DNA of 64,000 nucleotides, taken from positions 1-64,000 of the forward strand of contig NZ_WKCB01000019.1 of the NCBI RefSeq assembly GCF_021606685.1, read 5' to 3'. This stretch comes from Pseudomonas syringae (GTDB taxonomy: Bacteria > Pseudomonadota > Gammaproteobacteria > Pseudomonadales > Pseudomonadaceae). The notes under the pieces are model-generated. The model saw only the letters and a list, made by a program, of their open reading frames with translations. It searched no databases and was not told the origin of the DNA. Made by a program: the position numbers and the translations under genes. Of this stretch, positions 16,236 to 25,119 are shown piece after piece. The first letter of the stretch is position 1. Each line of letters starts with the position of its first letter.

Positions 16236-17579
16236 TTAGGCTCCCAGCAGGCTTTGGCCGCACACGCGTACGATTTGGCCGTTGACCGCGCCCGACGCCG
16301 GGTGCGCCAGCCAGGCAATCGTCTCGGCCACATCGATTGGCTGACCCCCTTGGCTCATGGAGTTCATGCGCCGCCCCGCCTCGCGGATCATCAGCGGAAT
16401 CCTGGCGGTCATCTGGGTTTCGATAAACCCTGGCGCCACCGCGTTTACCGTGACCTGCTGCGCCGCCGCACGGCTGGCCAGGCCTTGCACCAGGCCAATG
16501 ACACCGGCCTTGGAGGTGGCGTAGTTGCTTTGCCCCAGGTTGCCGGCAATGCCAGAAATCGACGACACACAGACGATGCGCCCACCAGGGTTCACGCCGC
16601 CGTTCTCCAGCAGCGCAGTGCTCAGTTGCAGCGGCGCCTCGAGGTTCACCGCCATGACGCTGCGCCAGGCGGCTTCGGCCATTTTGGCAATGGTCTTGTC
16701 GCGGGTGATCCCGGCGTTGTGCACCACCACGTCGAAGGCGCCGTATTGGCTGACATGGGCCTGCAACAGGGCGGCGGCGTCGGGCGCGGTGATGTCCAAT
16801 GCCAACGCGGAGCCGCCGACGCTGGCGGCCGCCTGTTGCAGCGCTGCCTGGGCCTGGGGCACGTCTACACACACGACGTGGGCACCGTCCCGGGCCAAGA
16901 CCTGGGCAATCGCCAGGCCGATGCCTCGGGAAGCGCCGGTGACCAGCGCGCGACGGCCGACAAAAGGTTTGTCCCAATTGGCCGTGACCCGCCCGTCTAC
17001 CGGGTTTTCCAGGCGCACCACCTGCCCTGACACATAGGCCGAACGGCGCGACAGGAAGAAACGCAGGCTGCTGTCCAACGCCTCCTCAGCGCCTGGCGCG
17101 ACATACAGCAACTGCACGGTGATCGCCCGCCGCAGCTCTTTGGCCAGCGAGCGCACCAGCCCTTCGAGGGCCCGCTGGGCGACCGCTTGGGGCAGATCCG
17201 CGCAGTGTTCCGGCGCAGTGCCCAGCACCACCACGCGACCGTGTTGACCGAGACGTTTGGCGTTGGCGTGGAAGAATTCATACAGCTCGTCCAACTGTTG
17301 CAGGCTGGTCACGCCGCTGGCATCGAACACCGCGCCCTGCACCTTCACCGTGGACGGCGCCGTGGGTGTGGCGGGCGTGGCGATAACCGTGTCGGTGGCA
17401 CTGAACACCTGCTGCACCTGCGCAGCCAGGCGCCCTGCCCCGCCGACGATCACCGGGTTGGCCAAGCCTACCTGGCCACTACGATGGCGTTGCAACGGCA
17501 ACGGCTGCGGCAGGCCCACCGCCTGAGCCAGGCGGCGGCCCCAAGGGGAATTGACGAACGAAAGATAGCGGTCACTCAT
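16236..17579 (-). CDS. 3-oxoacyl-(ACP/CoA) reductase, FabG4-like two-domain SDR, 447 aa
   Basis: The C-terminal half is a complete short-chain dehydrogenase: TGASRGIG cofactor loop near residue 215, NNAG-like VVHNAGITRD, Ser in VCVSSISGIAGN, and YATSK with Tyr and Lys. The N-terminal ~200 residues are a second Rossmann-like flavodoxin-type domain without the TGxxxGxG loop. This high-molecular-weight FabG architecture is that of mycobacterial FabG4 (about 454 aa). The ATG at 17579 is preferred over GTG 17591. It is the first gene of the reductase-MaoC-thiolase-ligase run. The order reductase, MaoC, thiolase resembles the M. tuberculosis fabG4/htdX/fadA2 neighbourhood. Confidence 0.88.
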   Translation of the reverse strand: MSDRYLSFVNSPWGRRLAQAVGLPQPLPLQRHRSGQVGLANPVIVGGAGRLAAQVQQVFSATDTVIATPATPTAPSTVKVQGAVFDASGVTSLQQLDELYEFFHANAKRLGQHGRVVVLGTAPEHCADLPQAVAQRALEGLVRSLAKELRRAITVQLLYVAPGAEEALDSSLRFFLSRRSAYVSGQVVRLENPVDGRVTANWDKPFVGRRALVTGASRGIGLAIAQVLARDGAHVVCVDVPQAQAALQQAAASVGGSALALDITAPDAAALLQAHVSQYGAFDVVVHNAGITRDKTIAKMAEAAWRSVMAVNLEAPLQLSTALLENGGVNPGGRIVCVSSISGIAGNLGQSNYATSKAGVIGLVQGLASRAAAQQVTVNAVAPGFIETQMTARIPLMIREAGRRMNSMSQGGQPIDVAETIAWLAHPASGAVNGQIVRVCGQSLLGA

Positions 17580-17626
17580 AGAGACACTCACTCACAACAC
17601 AATCCTGGTTTGTAAACCCGATCCCC

Positions 17627-17715
17627 TGTGGGAGGGGGCTTGCTCCCGATAGCGGTGGGTCAGCCGATGAGTCGGTGACTGAGAGATTGCTATCGGGGGC
17701 AAGCCCCCTCCCACA
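17627..17715. repeat. REPIN copy 1 of a local tandem duplication
   Basis: Arms TGTGGGAGGGGGCTTGCTCC... (17627-17650) and its complement (17692-17715) enclose a 41-base centre. A near-identical unit follows 184 bases downstream, including the upstream flank (CACTCACAACACAATC compared with CACTTACAACACATTC). Confidence 0.92.
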
Positions 17716-17810
17716 TTGGGGCGGCGTTTTTCCTGATTCGCCCAAGCGTTTTCGCGTATGCCTGCGCTGTTGCACTTACAACACATTCTGACCGTGTGAA
17801 CCCGATCCCC

Positions 17811-17899
17811 TGTGGGAGGGGGCTTGCTCCCGATAGCGGTGGGTCAGCCAATAAGTCGGTGACTGAGAGATTGCTATCGGGGGCAAGCCCCCTCCCACA
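17811..17899. repeat. REPIN copy 2 of a local tandem duplication
   Basis: Same arms at 17811-17834 and 17876-17899. The 41-base centre differs from copy 1 at two positions (CGATG to AATAAG region). The offset of 184 bases is constant over at least the 127 bases from 17773 to 17899. Confidence 0.92.
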
Positions 17900-17916
17900 T
17901 TTGGATCGAGTTTTCC

Positions 17917-20442
17917 CTAGTTGACCGCGGCGTTTTCGCCTTGGGCGGTGCGGCGTTTGGCCTTGGGCTCCAACGCCTGTTGACGCTGTTGCAACGCCTC
18001 CAGCAGGCCGAAGTCCTGCGGAAAGTCATCGACCTGGATAGCGTGGTCGGCGTATTCCACATAGCGCGCCAGAACGGCCTCTTCGTCTTCGCTGATCAGT
18101 TCCAGCGCCCGCGCCTTGACGCGCCAGGCGGTGAACGCCGTGGCGGAGATCGGCATCGGTTCGAGCAGGCCTTGCTTGATGGCAGGTTTGAGCCGCGCGT
18201 CGATCAACTCCACCTGCGGCAGCAGACGGAAGCCCAACTCGCCGTAGGCCAACTTGTCGATTTCCGCGCGTGGGATGTAGGAATTTGCCAGCAAACGGTC
18301 GCGGGTCTCGCCTGGGGTCTGCACTACATCGGCGACCTGGGCCAACAGCCGATCCGACGGTTTGTGCAGCGGAATACCGAACGGAAAGCTCAAGCCGCGC
18401 ACCACGGCTGCGGCGGCTTTGGAGGGGTAGTTATCGAGCACTTCAGCCAGGGCTTCATGGGCGCGCAACAAGGCGTCCTGGGCCGACCAATGCACCAGTG
18501 GCAGGTCTGCCTGCGGCCGGCCGTCGTCCTCAAAGCGCTTGAGCACGCAGGAAACGATGTACAGCTGCGACAGAATATCCCCCAGGCGCCCGGTGATACT
18601 TTCCTTACGCTTGAGGGCTCCACCCAGCACGCCCATGGACACATCCGAGATCAATGCCAGCACCACCGACAGACGATTAGCCTGGCGATAGTAGGCCGCC
18701 AACGCCGGGTCGGTCTTGGCCGGGGCAGCAATCAGGCGTCCGCCGGTCAGCGCATGCACCGCCGCGCGTACGGTGTTGGCCAGCACGAAACTCACATGAC
18801 CGAACATCGCGCTGTCGAACGCTTCCAGGGCCTTGCGCCGGTCCGGGTTACGCGCCGCTTCCATTTCGCGGAACACGTAGGGATGGCAGCGGATCAGGCC
18901 CTGGCCGAAGATGATCAGGCAGCGCGTCATGATGTTCGCGCCTTCCACCGTAATCGCGATGGGGCTTTGCTGGTAGGCGCGGGCCAAAAAGTTGTTGGGG
19001 CCCATGCAGATGCCTTTGCCGGCGACGATATCCATACCGTCGTTGACGATAATGCGGGCGCGCTCGGTGACGTGGTACTTGGCGATGGCCGAGATCACCG
19101 AGGGTTTCTCCCCCGCATCCAACGACGCCACCGACACCTTGCGCACCGCATCGCAGGCATACAGATGCCCGGCCATGCGCGCCAGCGGCGCCTGCACGCC
19201 TTCGAACTTGCCGATGGGCAGGCCGAACTGTTTGCGCATCGCCGCATACGCGGTGGTGCCGCGCACCGCGACCTTGCCCAGGCCGACATTGGCCGACGGC
19301 AGCGAAATCGCACGACCGGCGGCCAGGCATTCCATCAACATGCGCCAGCCGTTGCCGATTTGCTCGCGGCCGCCGATCACCCATTCCAATGGGATAAACA
19401 CATCTTTGCCGGTCGTCGGGCCGTTCTGGAACACCGCATTCAGCGGCCAGTGACGCCGCCCGCTGTTCACCCCCGGATGGGACGTGGGGATCAGCGCACA
19501 CGTGATACCGAGCGAACCGGGAGCCCCCAGCAAACCTTGCGGGTCCTCTGCACGAAAGGCCAGCCCGAGCACCGTGGCGATGGGGCCGAGGGTGATGTAG
19601 CGCTTGTCCCAGGTCACGCTGAACCCGAGCACTTCCTGGCCCTCGTGCAGGCCTTTGCAGACAACGCCCAGGTCCGGGATCGCACCGGCATCCGACCCGG
19701 CATACGGGCTGGTGAGGGCAAAGCACGGGATGTCTTCGCCCCGCGCCAGGCGCGGCAGGTAGTAATTGCGCTGGGCGTCGGTGCCGTAGTGCAGCAGCAG
19801 CTCGGCCGGGCCGAGGGAGTTGGGCACCATTACCGAGATCGCCGCCGCCGAGCAGCGGGTCGAGAGCTTCATCACCACTTGCGAGTGCGCATAGTGGGAG
19901 AAGCCTTTGCCGCCATATTGCTTGGGAATGATCATGCCGAGGAAGCCGGCGTCCTTGGTGTACTGCCAGCCTTCGGGGGACATGTCCTGCCAGACCTGGG
20001 TGGTTTCCCAGTCGTTGGCGATGTCGCACAGGGTTTCCACTTCATTGTCGAGGAATGCCTGTTCCTCGGCACTGAGGCTGGCCGGGGCCGCTTGCAGCAA
20101 GCGCTGCCAGTCGGGTTTGCCGCTGAACAACTCGGCGTCCCACCACACGGTGCCAGACTCGATGGCCGCGCGCTCGGTGTCGGACATCGCCGGCATGATC
20201 GTACGAAACAGGCCCAGAGCCTTGCTGGTCAACAGCGTGCGGCGCAGCGGCTTGATCGTCATCAGCAGCGCCGGCAACACCACCAGCACGGCGGCGACGC
20301 TGGCGCCGAACCCCGCGACCGCATTGAACAGATAACCCGCTGCCAGCCAGATCAGGCCAGTGCCCAACCACAGGGTGGCGGCGGCTTGTCGATACGCCAG
20401 GGCAATCGCGGCTGCGAAACCCACCAATAACCAGATAACCAT
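17917..20442 (-). CDS. fadE: Acyl-CoA dehydrogenase FadE, 841 aa
   Basis: Oxidises acyl-CoA to trans-2-enoyl-CoA, the first step of beta-oxidation. It has the large bacterial FadE architecture (E. coli FadE is about 814 aa). Two N-terminal membrane helices (VIWLLVGFAAAIALAY and ASVAAVLVVLPALLM) precede the dehydrogenase core, with LTSPYAGSDAGA (FAD/substrate loop) near residue 245 and the catalytic-base region ITVEGANIMTR near 510. A C-terminal ~300-residue DUF1974-type domain ends in a basic tail. The ATG at 20442 follows AGAGG; the upstream extension to 20541 is not protein-like. It is separated from the reductase operon by the duplicated REPIN, so it is probably its own transcript. A TTCAAA-N6-TTTGAA dyad at 20537-20554 upstream may be an operator. 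Confidence 0.92.
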   Translation of the reverse strand: MVIWLLVGFAAAIALAYRQAAATLWLGTGLIWLAAGYLFNAVAGFGASVAAVLVVLPALLMTIKPLRRTLLTSKALGLFRTIMPAMSDTERAAIESGTVWWDAELFSGKPDWQRLLQAAPASLSAEEQAFLDNEVETLCDIANDWETTQVWQDMSPEGWQYTKDAGFLGMIIPKQYGGKGFSHYAHSQVVMKLSTRCSAAAISVMVPNSLGPAELLLHYGTDAQRNYYLPRLARGEDIPCFALTSPYAGSDAGAIPDLGVVCKGLHEGQEVLGFSVTWDKRYITLGPIATVLGLAFRAEDPQGLLGAPGSLGITCALIPTSHPGVNSGRRHWPLNAVFQNGPTTGKDVFIPLEWVIGGREQIGNGWRMLMECLAAGRAISLPSANVGLGKVAVRGTTAYAAMRKQFGLPIGKFEGVQAPLARMAGHLYACDAVRKVSVASLDAGEKPSVISAIAKYHVTERARIIVNDGMDIVAGKGICMGPNNFLARAYQQSPIAITVEGANIMTRCLIIFGQGLIRCHPYVFREMEAARNPDRRKALEAFDSAMFGHVSFVLANTVRAAVHALTGGRLIAAPAKTDPALAAYYRQANRLSVVLALISDVSMGVLGGALKRKESITGRLGDILSQLYIVSCVLKRFEDDGRPQADLPLVHWSAQDALLRAHEALAEVLDNYPSKAAAAVVRGLSFPFGIPLHKPSDRLLAQVADVVQTPGETRDRLLANSYIPRAEIDKLAYGELGFRLLPQVELIDARLKPAIKQGLLEPMPISATAFTAWRVKARALELISEDEEAVLARYVEYADHAIQVDDFPQDFGLLEALQQRQQALEPKAKRRTAQGENAAVN

Positions 20443-20734
20443 GGGGATACCTCTACTCGATTCAGGGCACGGCTCAGGTGCGTAAGGTCCAAATGACCTG
20501 CGGCGTAAAGCCACACTACAAACTTGCCAGGCCAAATTCAAATTTTGTTTTGAAATTTTTATTTAATGCCGTGGCGAAAAAAAAGCGACTGAATGAATCA
20601 GCCTGTTGTGTTGCGTGGATAAAACCCGCGCAACGGCGCGCGTGGGCAACCGTTGGTGCATGACCGGTGCGGCACAGGGCAGACAGATGCGCTGCCTGCC
20701 AGGTTACACCGGCGTTGCACGACGTAAGGCTGGG

Positions 20735-22150
20735 TCAGAACTCGTACGTAACCCCCAAGCTGACGACATCGCCGTACGCATCGGCTTTGCCATCCAGCGT
20801 GGCACCGCCCAGGCGGTCCTGGTTTTGCGTCTTCAACTTGGCCTTCTCAACGAACTGGTGGGAGTACGACCCATCGATCCCCAGGCCTGGGATAGCCCGG
20901 ATCTTGTAGCCGAAGCCCAGGGACGTGAAGATGCGATCACCGTCCGGGATGCGCGGGTCACGCGTCGAGTTGCGGGTCGGGGTCTGGTCCGTGGCCACAC
21001 CTGCGCGCAAAGTGAAATCGTCGGTGAGTCGGTAGTCACCCCCCAGCGACACCATCCAGGCGTCCTTGTAGTTGTAAGGGATGGCGACAATGGTCGAGCC
21101 CTCAGACTTCAAGGTCAGGCTCTTGAACGATGACCATTGCGTCCAGGTGACGCTGGCGCCCAGGGCAAAGCGATCAGTGAACTGGTGCACCCAGTCGAAA
21201 GAGGCGTTGGCAGGCACATCCAACTGCGTGCTGGCCTTGCCCTGCATTTTAAGATTCAGGCCGGGATACAGAATGCCCGGCAGCCCGCCCTCGATCAGCG
21301 CCGTCGACCCTGGGTCGGCGTAGATGTTGTATTTACCCTCGAGTTTGTTCTTGATCTTGGCGTGGTAGTTCAAGCCGAGGGTGTCCTGGGGTGTTGGCTT
21401 CCAGGCCAGGCCGGCAAACCAGCCCACCGAGGTGTTGTCGACTTTGACCCGCATCAACGAATAGCCTACGCCCGCCGGGAATGGAATCGAATTCGGCGCC
21501 AGCGCGGCGGCGGCATACAAGTCGACGTTCTGGCTGACGAAACCTTTGGTGTGCTGAACAATGGCACCGCCGCCGATGGAGAAATCATCCGTGACCTTGA
21601 ACGACAGCGAGCCCGTCAACCCAACGGTTTCAATCCGCGTATCAACAGCGAAATCGCGCCCTTTCCAGTCGTTGTCCCAGGTGGTACGCGCGCCCATGGG
21701 CACGACCTGGCTCAGACCAAAGGCGAAACGATCACCGATGGGCATGACCATGAATCCAGTCGGCAACCATGCGGTGAACCCCCCTTGTCCGCCGTCTCCG
21801 GTGCGCGGCACCGAATTGAATTGACCGGTATCGGGGTCGACGGTGGTGCTCGACGTAGGGTTGCCCGCATAGTCTTTGGCCGACCCCTTGTACTTGATAC
21901 TGATGCGCGCGTAGTCAACGTTGAATTGCGAGATGTTGTGATCGATAAACGCCATGGCCGCCGGGTTGTTATAGGCCGCTGACGGATCATTCTTGAACAT
22001 CGAACCACCACCAAACGCACGGCCCCAACCTTCCGCCCCGAACGTCGGAGTGGCGAAGCCGCCCGCGTGCGCAGTGCCTGTCATTCCCAGGAGCCCGCCC
22101 ATGATCGCCAGGCTCAATAACGTGCGCGCCTGTTGTTTCTTATTATTCAT
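20735..22150 (-). CDS. OmpP1/FadL-family outer-membrane long-chain fatty acid/hydrocarbon porin, 471 aa
   Basis: The ATG at 22150 follows AAGGAG by about 8 bases. A signal peptide (residues 1-34, ending TAHAGGF) is followed by the FadL N-terminal hatch: GAEGWGRAFGGGS, then NNPAAMAF with the NPA turn. The rest is alternating beta strands of a 14-strand barrel, and the protein ends in an aromatic residue (VSLGVTYEF) as the BAM complex requires. It imports long-chain fatty acids or hydrophobic hydrocarbons across the outer membrane. It lies next to the praAB-like genes and alkB, which suggests that it serves alkane or fatty-acid uptake. At about 470 residues it is close to FadL/TodX/AlkL-class proteins. 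Confidence 0.9.
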   Translation of the reverse strand: MNNKKQQARTLLSLAIMGGLLGMTGTAHAGGFATPTFGAEGWGRAFGGGSMFKNDPSAAYNNPAAMAFIDHNISQFNVDYARISIKYKGSAKDYAGNPTSSTTVDPDTGQFNSVPRTGDGGQGGFTAWLPTGFMVMPIGDRFAFGLSQVVPMGARTTWDNDWKGRDFAVDTRIETVGLTGSLSFKVTDDFSIGGGAIVQHTKGFVSQNVDLYAAAALAPNSIPFPAGVGYSLMRVKVDNTSVGWFAGLAWKPTPQDTLGLNYHAKIKNKLEGKYNIYADPGSTALIEGGLPGILYPGLNLKMQGKASTQLDVPANASFDWVHQFTDRFALGASVTWTQWSSFKSLTLKSEGSTIVAIPYNYKDAWMVSLGGDYRLTDDFTLRAGVATDQTPTRNSTRDPRIPDGDRIFTSLGFGYKIRAIPGLGIDGSYSHQFVEKAKLKTQNQDRLGGATLDGKADAYGDVVSLGVTYEF

Positions 22151-22210
22151 GCTCAACTCCTTATTATTGTTATCCGCCACGGCCGGTTGTCCCGATCTGG
22201 CCTGCCGCCA

Positions 22211-22234
22211 CAAGTGCCTCTTTCGAGGCACTTG
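22211..22234. terminator. Hairpin between praB-like and fadL-like genes
   Basis: CAAGTGCCTC and GAGGCACTTG pair perfectly around TTTC. It lies in the 127-base gap after the stop of the praB-like gene. The T-rich side faces the plus strand, so for the minus-strand genes it may attenuate or protect mRNA ends rather than terminate fully. Confidence 0.5.
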
Positions 22235-22277
22235 CTTCTTTCAACGTGTGATCATCACGTCAAGCGCTTGAAGTCGC

Positions 22278-22781
22278 TCAGGGAGTAACGGTAAAGGCTG
22301 GAGTTGGCACGGCGGTCAACGCCGTGATTTTGCAAGAACCCACGGTCTGTGAGCTTGGTACCTTGAGCGTATTGGTGCTGTTGTTGAAGCCCACCTGGAT
22401 GGTCACCGGTGAAGCGCTGCAGTCAGACAGGATCTTGAATTTCACGCCCGACACCGTGCCCGCAAAGTCAGTCGGCCCACCACCGGTTACGGTGAGCGCC
22501 CATGGCAACCCCTGCAGAACAGGCACCGCACAGAGCGAGTTGGAACCGCTGACAGTGGCGCCGGTAATCGAGGCGCCAGAGCCGTTGGCGGCGACGGTTC
22601 CGGTAAAGACGATGTTGCACGTGACCGGAAGGTTCAAAGACGCAGGCGACGTTACGGTAATGGAACCTGCCGTGGTGAACCCCGCACCGGCCGGCGCGAT
22701 CGTTGCCGCATTGGCCATCGACACTGCACTCAGGCACAGCGCGAAGGACGAGACACAAACGAGGGTTTTCAAACTTTTCAT
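22278..22781 (-). CDS. praB: PraA/PraB-type exported protein (alkane oxidation activator family), 167 aa
   Basis: The ATG at 22781 follows GAGGAA. Residues 1-25 are a signal peptide (ending SMANAATIAPAG). The mature protein is small, Gly/Thr/Ser-rich and beta-rich, with Cys pairs near CNIVF, CAVPV, CSASP and CKITA, consistent with disulphides in a secreted protein. The opening IAPAGAGFTTAGSITV and its position beside alkB match the P. aeruginosa PraA/PraB proteins, extracellular factors reported to stimulate alkane oxidation, possibly by aiding emulsification. Which of the two neighbouring copies corresponds to PraA or PraB is uncertain. It shares strand with, and is probably co-expressed with, its paralogue and alkB. 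Confidence 0.75.
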   Translation of the reverse strand: MKSLKTLVCVSSFALCLSAVSMANAATIAPAGAGFTTAGSITVTSPASLNLPVTCNIVFTGTVAANGSGASITGATVSGSNSLCAVPVLQGLPWALTVTGGGPTDFAGTVSGVKFKILSDCSASPVTIQVGFNNSTNTLKVPSSQTVGSCKITALTAVPTPAFTVTP

Positions 22782-22913
22782 TGTTATTCCTCACATGTTA
22801 TGGCGAGTCATTTCGCCAGGGGGTAATGGCCATGAACGAGAGGTCACGGTGAAACTGCAGAACATCCCTTTCCAGCCAAATTTCAATTCGATTACCGCAG
22901 TAACATCCGGCGT

Positions 22914-23408
22914 TTATTCAACAACTTTGAAGTTCGGCGGCATCTTGATCGACACCGTCTTGATCTTGCAGTCTTCGCCAATCGGCACATTCGCGGCTTC
23001 CAACTTGCCCGTGGCGTTGTCCCATGTACCCTCGGCGGTAGAAGGCCCGCACTTGCCGCCGAGGCCGAAGGCGTGAACATCCACGCTGATCTTCGACATC
23101 GAACCGCTCTTGGTATCTTTGGCGACCAACACCCACGGCAAGTTGATGGCTTCGACGCGGCTGCACTTGAGGCCACCGTCGAATTCAACTTTGTCGACAT
23201 TCACCGAGCTGCCATCCGCCGCCACTTTGCCGGCAACCTTGATGGTGCAGTCGGCGCTGATCAGCGCGCCTTTGGAGAAACTGATGGGGCCTTGGGCAGT
23301 GAACGCACTGCCGGCTGGCTCGATACGGGCGGCCTGGGCCTGGTGATAGGCGATCAGGCCCAATGCGGCCAACAGGATATGGCTGGTGAACTTGGCAGGT
23401 GCTTGCAT
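22914..23408 (-). CDS. Second PraA/PraB-type exported protein, 164 aa
   Basis: The ATG at 23408 is preceded by GGAAGGA. The signal peptide (residues 1-27) ends YHQAQAARIEPAG. The mature chain begins RIEPAGSAFTAQGPISF and has CTIKV, KCSRVEAINLPWVL, GGKCG and EDCKIK cysteines in the same order as the 167-aa neighbour. The two are therefore distant paralogues from an old duplication. This copy is more basic (many Lys) than the neutral downstream copy. It lies 130 bases downstream of alkB on the same strand, with no clear terminator between. Role inferred as in P. aeruginosa praAB: secreted factor aiding growth on alkanes. Confidence 0.75.
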   Translation of the reverse strand: MQAPAKFTSHILLAALGLIAYHQAQAARIEPAGSAFTAQGPISFSKGALISADCTIKVAGKVAADGSSVNVDKVEFDGGLKCSRVEAINLPWVLVAKDTKSGSMSKISVDVHAFGLGGKCGPSTAEGTWDNATGKLEAANVPIGEDCKIKTVSIKMPPNFKVVE

Positions 23409-23538
23409 GGTGTACGTCCTTCCCTTTAATTATTTTTGTTCGGGTCAAACAACTTTCTTGCAACTTATCTGGCAACGTCGGGGCGATAAAAAACTGCGCG
23501 ACATACAGCCCCGAGCCTGTACACAGTGTTACCTCAGA

Positions 23539-24819
23539 TCAGAAAGGTTTAGCGCTGTTGCTGTACTTCTCCAAATACTTCAACCGCTGTGAAGGCTGAA
23601 GATTGGTCAGGGTGATATCCCCGGCATAATGATTGACGACGCGATGGTCCATGCGCCGTCGCCATAAGTAAGGCACGTAAGCCCAGACAATCATGCTCGC
23701 GTAGCCATAAGGAAGTTGCGGCGACTCATCAAAATGGCGCAACGACTGATAACTGCGCGTGGGGTTGGCATGGTGATCGGAATGCCGTTGCAACTGGAAC
23801 AGAAAGATATTGGTGACAATGCGGTTACTGTTCCACGAGTGCCGGGGTGAACACCGTTCATAACGGCCGTTGGGCAACTTTTGGCGTTTAAGGCCGTAGT
23901 GCTCCACGTAGTTCACCACTTCCAGCAACGAGAACCCGTAGATGCCCTGGATGATCAGGAACGGAATCACCGCCGCCCCCAGCCAGGCGATCATCGCGCC
24001 CCACAGCACCACGCTGTACATCCAGGCGCTGAGCACGCCGTTCTGCCAATGCCAGGCCGGCAGCCCGAGCTTGCGCAGACGCTCGCGCTCCAGGTTCCAG
24101 GCCGAGCGTGCGCTGAACCACACCGAGCGCGGCAGGAACGCCCAGAAACTCTCGCCCAGTCGCGAACTCGCCGGGTCTTCCGGGGTGGCAACGCGCACGT
24201 GATGGCCACGGTTGTGTTCGGTGTAGAAGTGCCCGTAGAAGGTCGGCGCCAGGGTCACCTTGGCGAGGAATACTTCCAACGCATTGGGCTTGTGCCCCAG
24301 TTCGTGGGCGGTGTTGATCGCGATGCCAGTGGCGGCGCCGGTCGCCATCGCCATGCCCAGGTAGGTAAACCAGGTCGGCTCGCCATGCAGTTGCGTGCGG
24401 GCGGTGATGTAGCCGGCCACCTGGGACAGCCAACTGGTGGGCTCCAGGTTTGCGACAGAATGCAGCAGGCCGCCCTGGATGATCCACGTTATACCGCCAG
24501 CGGCCAGCCAGCCGGTGATCACCACAGAAGAGATGACAAAGGCCACGCCGGTGTAAACGATCCAGCGGTAATAACGTTGGGATTCCAGGTGGCTGACGGC
24601 CGATTCGGGCGGGTTGCTCACGTCTTCACCGAGCAGGCCGTCGATCAGCGGGATCAGGCCGAAGATCACCAGCACGCCCACCCACCACAGTTGCTGGATA
24701 CCGGTGCTGATGGCCAGGGCGCCGGACAACAGCGGTGTGGCCAGGGGCATGATGCCCAGCCACCACAGGTGGCGCTTGCCATCGGCCCATGCAGTTGGCG
24801 CTGCCAGAGTCTGGTTCAT
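23539..24819 (-). CDS. alkB: Alkane 1-monooxygenase AlkB, 426 aa
   Basis: An integral-membrane non-haem diiron hydroxylase that converts n-alkanes to 1-alkanols using rubredoxin electrons. All histidine clusters are present: HELGHK near residue 170, EHNRGHH near 200, NYVEHYGLKR near 305, and LQRHSDHHA near 345. Six hydrophobic segments surround them. The ATG at 24819 follows GGAGG by about 7 bases; the longer frame to 24942 is rejected. No rubredoxin or rubredoxin reductase gene lies in the window, so electron partners must be encoded elsewhere. The product alcohol would need alcohol and aldehyde dehydrogenases before the FadD/FadE set nearby. The upstream 300 bases are very AT-rich with a palindromic operator candidate. 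Confidence 0.95.
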   Translation of the reverse strand: MNQTLAAPTAWADGKRHLWWLGIMPLATPLLSGALAISTGIQQLWWVGVLVIFGLIPLIDGLLGEDVSNPPESAVSHLESQRYYRWIVYTGVAFVISSVVITGWLAAGGITWIIQGGLLHSVANLEPTSWLSQVAGYITARTQLHGEPTWFTYLGMAMATGAATGIAINTAHELGHKPNALEVFLAKVTLAPTFYGHFYTEHNRGHHVRVATPEDPASSRLGESFWAFLPRSVWFSARSAWNLERERLRKLGLPAWHWQNGVLSAWMYSVVLWGAMIAWLGAAVIPFLIIQGIYGFSLLEVVNYVEHYGLKRQKLPNGRYERCSPRHSWNSNRIVTNIFLFQLQRHSDHHANPTRSYQSLRHFDESPQLPYGYASMIVWAYVPYLWRRRMDHRVVNHYAGDITLTNLQPSQRLKYLEKYSNSAKPF

Positions 24820-25119
24820 GGCAGCCTCCGGATGAGGCGATTGGGCAGGGAAAACAGGTTCAGGGAGCGCGGGGCGTTCCGGGAATTCAACCATGCGATA
24901 AAAGGCGTTTTTTTCATTTTTATTCGCTCTTAGGCATTTCAAAAATCATTTCAAAATAAATATTGAAATATTTTTTTAAATAAATAGCGCGTAATCGTTA
25001 GGTCGTCAACTACTTTTTCGAGGCCTTTTTCCGGTGACTGAACAGTCGGTTTTTCAGCCGTTCGGTCAGGTCTCTAGGGCAGGCATTTCGGACCGTTGAA
25101 GCCGCTACAGGGGTTTGGG
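24820..25119. promoter_or_regulatory. AT-rich upstream region of alkB with 22-base palindrome
   Basis: This 300-base gap lies between alkB and the hydrolase gene, both on minus, and must hold the alkB promoter. Bases 24948-24969 form ATTTCAA-N8-TTGAAAT, a perfect 7-base dyad inside an AT-rich block (24940-24990) that contrasts with the GC-rich surroundings. That is typical of an operator for a dimeric regulator. No -10/-35 pair is convincing, and the regulator is not in the window. Confidence 0.4.

Noticed and set aside
17941..20430. 829-aa open frame antisense to fadE
   Set aside because: Composition is that of a shadow frame (RHRQ-rich), with no start signal, while the minus strand carries FadE motifs throughout.
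22211..22234. Hairpin considered as a riboswitch or sRNA
   Set aside because: It is a simple 10-bp stem with a 4-base loop and no conserved surrounding structure; listed only as a terminator-like element.
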